DNA of 64,000 nt, taken from positions 110,667 through 174,666 of the forward strand of contig JAQUCP010000003.1 in the NCBI GenBank assembly GCA_028686135.1, read 5' to 3'. Below, one piece after another: positions 61,571 through 64,000 of the stretch; position 1 is the stretch's first letter; each line of letters starts with the position of its first letter. Origin of the DNA: UBA12481 sp012523435 (GTDB lineage: Bacteria > Bacteroidota > Bacteroidia > Bacteroidales > UBA12481). The position numbers and the translations under genes were made by a program. Under the pieces are notes generated by a model that worked only from the letters and a program-made list of their open reading frames with translations, was not told the DNA's origin and made no database searches.

Positions 61571-61578
61571 TATATTTG
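61571..61578 (+). promoter_or_regulatory. -7 promoter element before the peroxiredoxin gene
   Basis: TATATTTG, full match to TAnnTTTG, 25 bases before the start codon at 61604. No clear -33 TTG at 19-21 bases. Confidence 0.5.
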
Positions 61579-61603
61579 CTTAATTACTAAAAAGATCAGC
61601 AAG

Positions 61604-62068
61604 ATGACAAATCTCAAAACCGGGGATAAGGCTCCCGATTTTTCTTTCACTAATCAAGAGGGACAATCCAAAAAGCTATCCGACTTTAGAGGTCACAAGG
61701 TGATACTCTACTTCTACCCAAAGGACAACACTCCGGGATGCACGCAAGAGGCTTGCAGCCTTCGCGATGGATACGATGAGTTGACCGGAAAGGGGTACGA
61801 GGTGATCGGCGTGAGTCCGGATAGTCAGAAATCTCATGACGGTTTTCGTTCCAAGCATAACCTGCCTTTTCATCTGGTCTCGGATTCCGACAAATCCATT
61901 GCAACGAGCTATGGAGTTTGGGGGAAAAAGAAAATGATGGGAAGAGAGTATATGGGTATCATACGGACCACCTTTGTTATCAATGAGAAAGGCCTGATTG
62001 AACAGGTGATTGAGAAAGTCGATACCAAAAACCACGCGGCACAGGTGGTCAACCTCATGGAAAATTGA
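61604..62068 (+). CDS. bcp: Thioredoxin-dependent peroxiredoxin (BCP/PrxQ)
   Basis: 154 residues of the atypical 2-Cys PrxQ type. Peroxidatic Cys46 and resolving Cys51 are both in PGCTQEACSLRD; Pro39, Thr43 and the YFYPKDNTPGCT context of the family are intact. It reduces hydrogen and lipid peroxides in the cytoplasm with electrons from thioredoxin. It follows a full -7 element and precedes recA on the same strand, and adds to the oxygen-defence genes at 18541-20389. Confidence 0.95.
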   Translation: MTNLKTGDKAPDFSFTNQEGQSKKLSDFRGHKVILYFYPKDNTPGCTQEACSLRDGYDELTGKGYEVIGVSPDSQKSHDGFRSKHNLPFHLVSDSDKSIATSYGVWGKKKMMGREYMGIIRTTFVINEKGLIEQVIEKVDTKNHAAQVVNLMEN

Positions 62069-62128
62069 GTCGGTTTTTCCATTTTTGCATGTTTTCCGCA
62101 TCCATAATACCAGCTAATTACAATTAAG

Positions 62129-63142
62129 ATGGAAAAAGATAATCCAATACAGAAAGAAAAAATGAAAGCGCTGCAACTCACACTCGACAAAATCGAAAAG
62201 AGTTACGGCAAAGGAACAATCATGCGCATGGGTGATGGTGCTATTGAGGACATCCCGTTCATCCCGTCCGGTTCCATCAGCCTCGACATTGCGCTTGGGG
62301 TTGGAGGATACCCTCGAGGCCGCGTGATCGAAATTTACGGTCCGGAGTCTTCCGGAAAGACCACCCTGGCTCTTCACGCAATTGCTGAATCACAGAAAGA
62401 GGGCGGAACTGCAGCTTTTATCGATGCAGAACACGCGTTCGACAGGTTTTACGCCGAAAAGCTGGGCGTTGATGTGGAAAATCTGCTGGTATCTCAACCA
62501 GATAACGGAGAGCAGGCTCTGGAAATAACCGACCACCTGATTCGGTCAGGAGCTATCGACATTATTGTGATCGACTCAGTAGCAGCCCTGACACCAAAAG
62601 CCGAAATCGAAGGCGAAATGGGCGAATCAAAAATGGGACTTCAAGCCAGGCTGATGTCTCAAGCCCTCAGGAAGTTAACCAGCAATATCAGCAAAACACG
62701 GACCTGTGTCATTTTTATCAATCAGCTTCGAGAGAAAATCGGAGTGATGTTTGGTAATCCGGAGACAACTACCGGAGGCAACGCCCTGAAGTTCTATGCT
62801 TCAGTCAGAATTGATGTCAGAAAAGTTGGACAGCTGAAGGAAGGCGATGAGATGACTGGCAATAGAACCCGCGCTAAGATTGTAAAAAACAAGGTAGCCC
62901 CTCCTTTCAAAAAAGCTGAATTTGATCTGGTTTATGGTGGAGGAATCTCCAGAATAGGCGAGATTGTTGACCTCGGAGTTGAGCTCAATATCGTTAAAAA
63001 GTCGGGCTCCTGGTTCTCCTATGGAGAAACCAAACTCGGTCAGGGTCGCGAGGCCGTCAAAACCCTACTGGAAGATAACCCCGAACTGGCAGATGAGATC
63101 ATTAAAAAGATAAAGGATTCACTTCAAAATGTTAAAAGCTAA
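62129..63142 (+). CDS. recA: Recombinase RecA
   Basis: 337 residues. Walker A GPESSGKT at 71-78, Walker B IIVIDSVAAL, the DNA-binding loop 1 region (MGESKMGLQARLMSQALRKL split around residue 160) and loop 2 (GNPETTTGGNALKFY) are visible. It drives strand exchange and SOS induction by LexA cleavage. Slightly short C-terminal tail (DSLQNVKS), as in many Bacteroidota. The last 14 bases overlap the start of the TPR lipoprotein gene. Confidence 0.98.
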   Translation: MEKDNPIQKEKMKALQLTLDKIEKSYGKGTIMRMGDGAIEDIPFIPSGSISLDIALGVGGYPRGRVIEIYGPESSGKTTLALHAIAESQKEGGTAAFIDAEHAFDRFYAEKLGVDVENLLVSQPDNGEQALEITDHLIRSGAIDIIVIDSVAALTPKAEIEGEMGESKMGLQARLMSQALRKLTSNISKTRTCVIFINQLREKIGVMFGNPETTTGGNALKFYASVRIDVRKVGQLKEGDEMTGNRTRAKIVKNKVAPPFKKAEFDLVYGGGISRIGEIVDLGVELNIVKKSGSWFSYGETKLGQGREAVKTLLEDNPELADEIIKKIKDSLQNVKS

Positions 63143-64000
63143 CTATCCAACTTCCCCCGGGAGAGCCCTACTACTGGTTATAACCCTAACGTTCCTGATC
63201 CTGACAGGCTGCGGTCAGAAGGAGGCTCAAAAAGACAATTCGAATGCCGTCCCTACGCCCGATTCAACCAGCATTAGCACTCTCAATCAAATGATTCGGG
63301 AAAATCCGACTAACTCAGAGTTGTTCTCACGCCGGGCAAAAATCTATGCTAGCCGCAAGAATTACGCTCAAGCACTTAATGATCAGACAATTGCATTAAG
63401 TCTTGATTCAGCAAAGCCGGAATATTACATCAATCAGGCCGAATATTTTATCATGGAAGGCCAGCCAAACAGTGCAAAAAAAGCACTTAATGCCTGCCTC
63501 ACCCGAATGCCTGGGAACACCGATGTGATGCTTAAGTTAGCCGAAATCCATCTATACCTCCAAGAGTACGGTCTGGCGAAAATCGTTCTTAAAGACGTAG
63601 CAACTCTCGACAATAACCTGGCCCAGATGTTCTTTCTGCAAGGACTAATCTCCCTGGAAACCGTCGATACGGCAGGTGCTATCCGAAATTTCCAGATGGC
63701 TATTGACAAAGAACCCGATTTCTATGCTGCTTATATTCAGGCTGGCAAGTTGTTTTTAGCAAAGCATGACGATCTGGCAATTCACTATTTCCAGTCGGCT
63801 ATCGATCTTGAACCTGTTAGCTATGAAGCCCGATATCTGCTTGGACTCTATTATCAAGATCATGGATATTTAGATGAGGCCCACCAGCAGTATGAGTTTA
63901 TCATTCAGACAATTGATAGCACCCAGGCACCGCCCTATTTCAATCGGGGTTACATCGAAATGGTGTATAAAGGTGATTACGAAAAAGCTATCGAATGGTT
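63129..64000 (+). CDS. TPR-repeat lipoprotein (partial, runs off the window)
   Basis: Starts at 63129, overlapping recA by 14 bases, and continues past the end of the window; 290 codons are visible. Lipoprotein signal (hydrophobic ALLLVITLTFLILTGC, lipobox Cys28), then tandem tetratricopeptide repeats: about 68-100 (NSELFSRRAKIYASRKNYAQAL), then further pairs ending with YYQDHGYLDEAHQQYEF and FNRGYIEMVYKGDYEKAIEW. Such proteins act as scaffolds at the envelope, for example in T9SS or gliding (GldA/PorW-like) or lipid transport, but no specific identity can be given. Confidence 0.85.
   Translation, partial: MLKANYPTSPGRALLLVITLTFLILTGCGQKEAQKDNSNAVPTPDSTSISTLNQMIRENPTNSELFSRRAKIYASRKNYAQALNDQTIALSLDSAKPEYYINQAEYFIMEGQPNSAKKALNACLTRMPGNTDVMLKLAEIHLYLQEYGLAKIVLKDVATLDNNLAQMFFLQGLISLETVDTAGAIRNFQMAIDKEPDFYAAYIQAGKLFLAKHDDLAIHYFQSAIDLEPVSYEARYLLGLYYQDHGYLDEAHQQYEFIIQTIDSTQAPPYFNRGYIEMVYKGDYEKAIEW

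Overview
The window comes from a Bacteroidota (Bacteroidetes) genome, most likely an anaerobic or microaerophilic, Bacteroidales-like uncultured lineage. Evidence: C-terminal sorting domains of the type IX secretion system (T9SS), a GldB gliding/secretion lipoprotein, several TAnnTTTG promoter elements of the Bacteroidota type, and LuxR-type and OprO/P proteins in Bacteroidota style. The anaerobic inference rests on a ferritin-rubredoxin-flavodiiron operon and on a large oxygen-sensitive-type acyl-CoA dehydratase activase. A 100-N gap flanked by an identical 127-bp overlap shows this is a scaffolded draft assembly.

Layout. 1-1155: tail of one T9SS-exported protein, then a decayed IS4-type transposase and non-coding debris. 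1156-14859: two head-to-tail, apparently identical 6.77-kb units, each one gene for a 2226-residue T9SS-exported multidomain surface protein plus its terminator, separated by a unique 166-bp spacer. 15009-20389: NAD synthetase, an outer-membrane barrel protein, gldB, and the ferritin/rubredoxin/flavodiiron oxygen-defence operon. 20381-26027: M20 amidohydrolase, a large propeller/barrel outer-membrane protein, a DUF1573 protein. 26031-33783: meaB, lpdA, uvrA, a LOG-family gene split by the false gap, miaA, smpB. 33734-41059: an orphan histidine kinase, a GT2/GT-C glycosyltransferase pair and a secreted GH38-type mannosidase. 41069-45032: glpF-glpK-glpD glycerol use. 45151-49383: a 1410-residue CoA-dehydratase activase. 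49487-53149: a small membrane protein, a broken lipoprotein gene, and a three-gene set of CYTH-like protein, CYTH protein and SLC13 anion transporter.

53192-58798 is the most unusual region: an apparent phosphate-uptake operon (DUF47/PhoU-like protein, PiT permease, OprO/P-type porin, lamin-tail lipoprotein). Its PiT permease continues in the same reading frame into a coiled coil and a LuxR-type helix-turn-helix, i.e. a transporter fused to a predicted DNA-binding domain. A perfect 16-bp palindrome lies just upstream of the operon.

58800-64000: tRNA-Pro and tRNA-Ser flanking a four-helix-bundle protein, a clpS-nfeD-floA operon, a peroxiredoxin, recA and the start of a TPR lipoprotein. No rRNA, CRISPR array, prophage or intact insertion sequence was seen.
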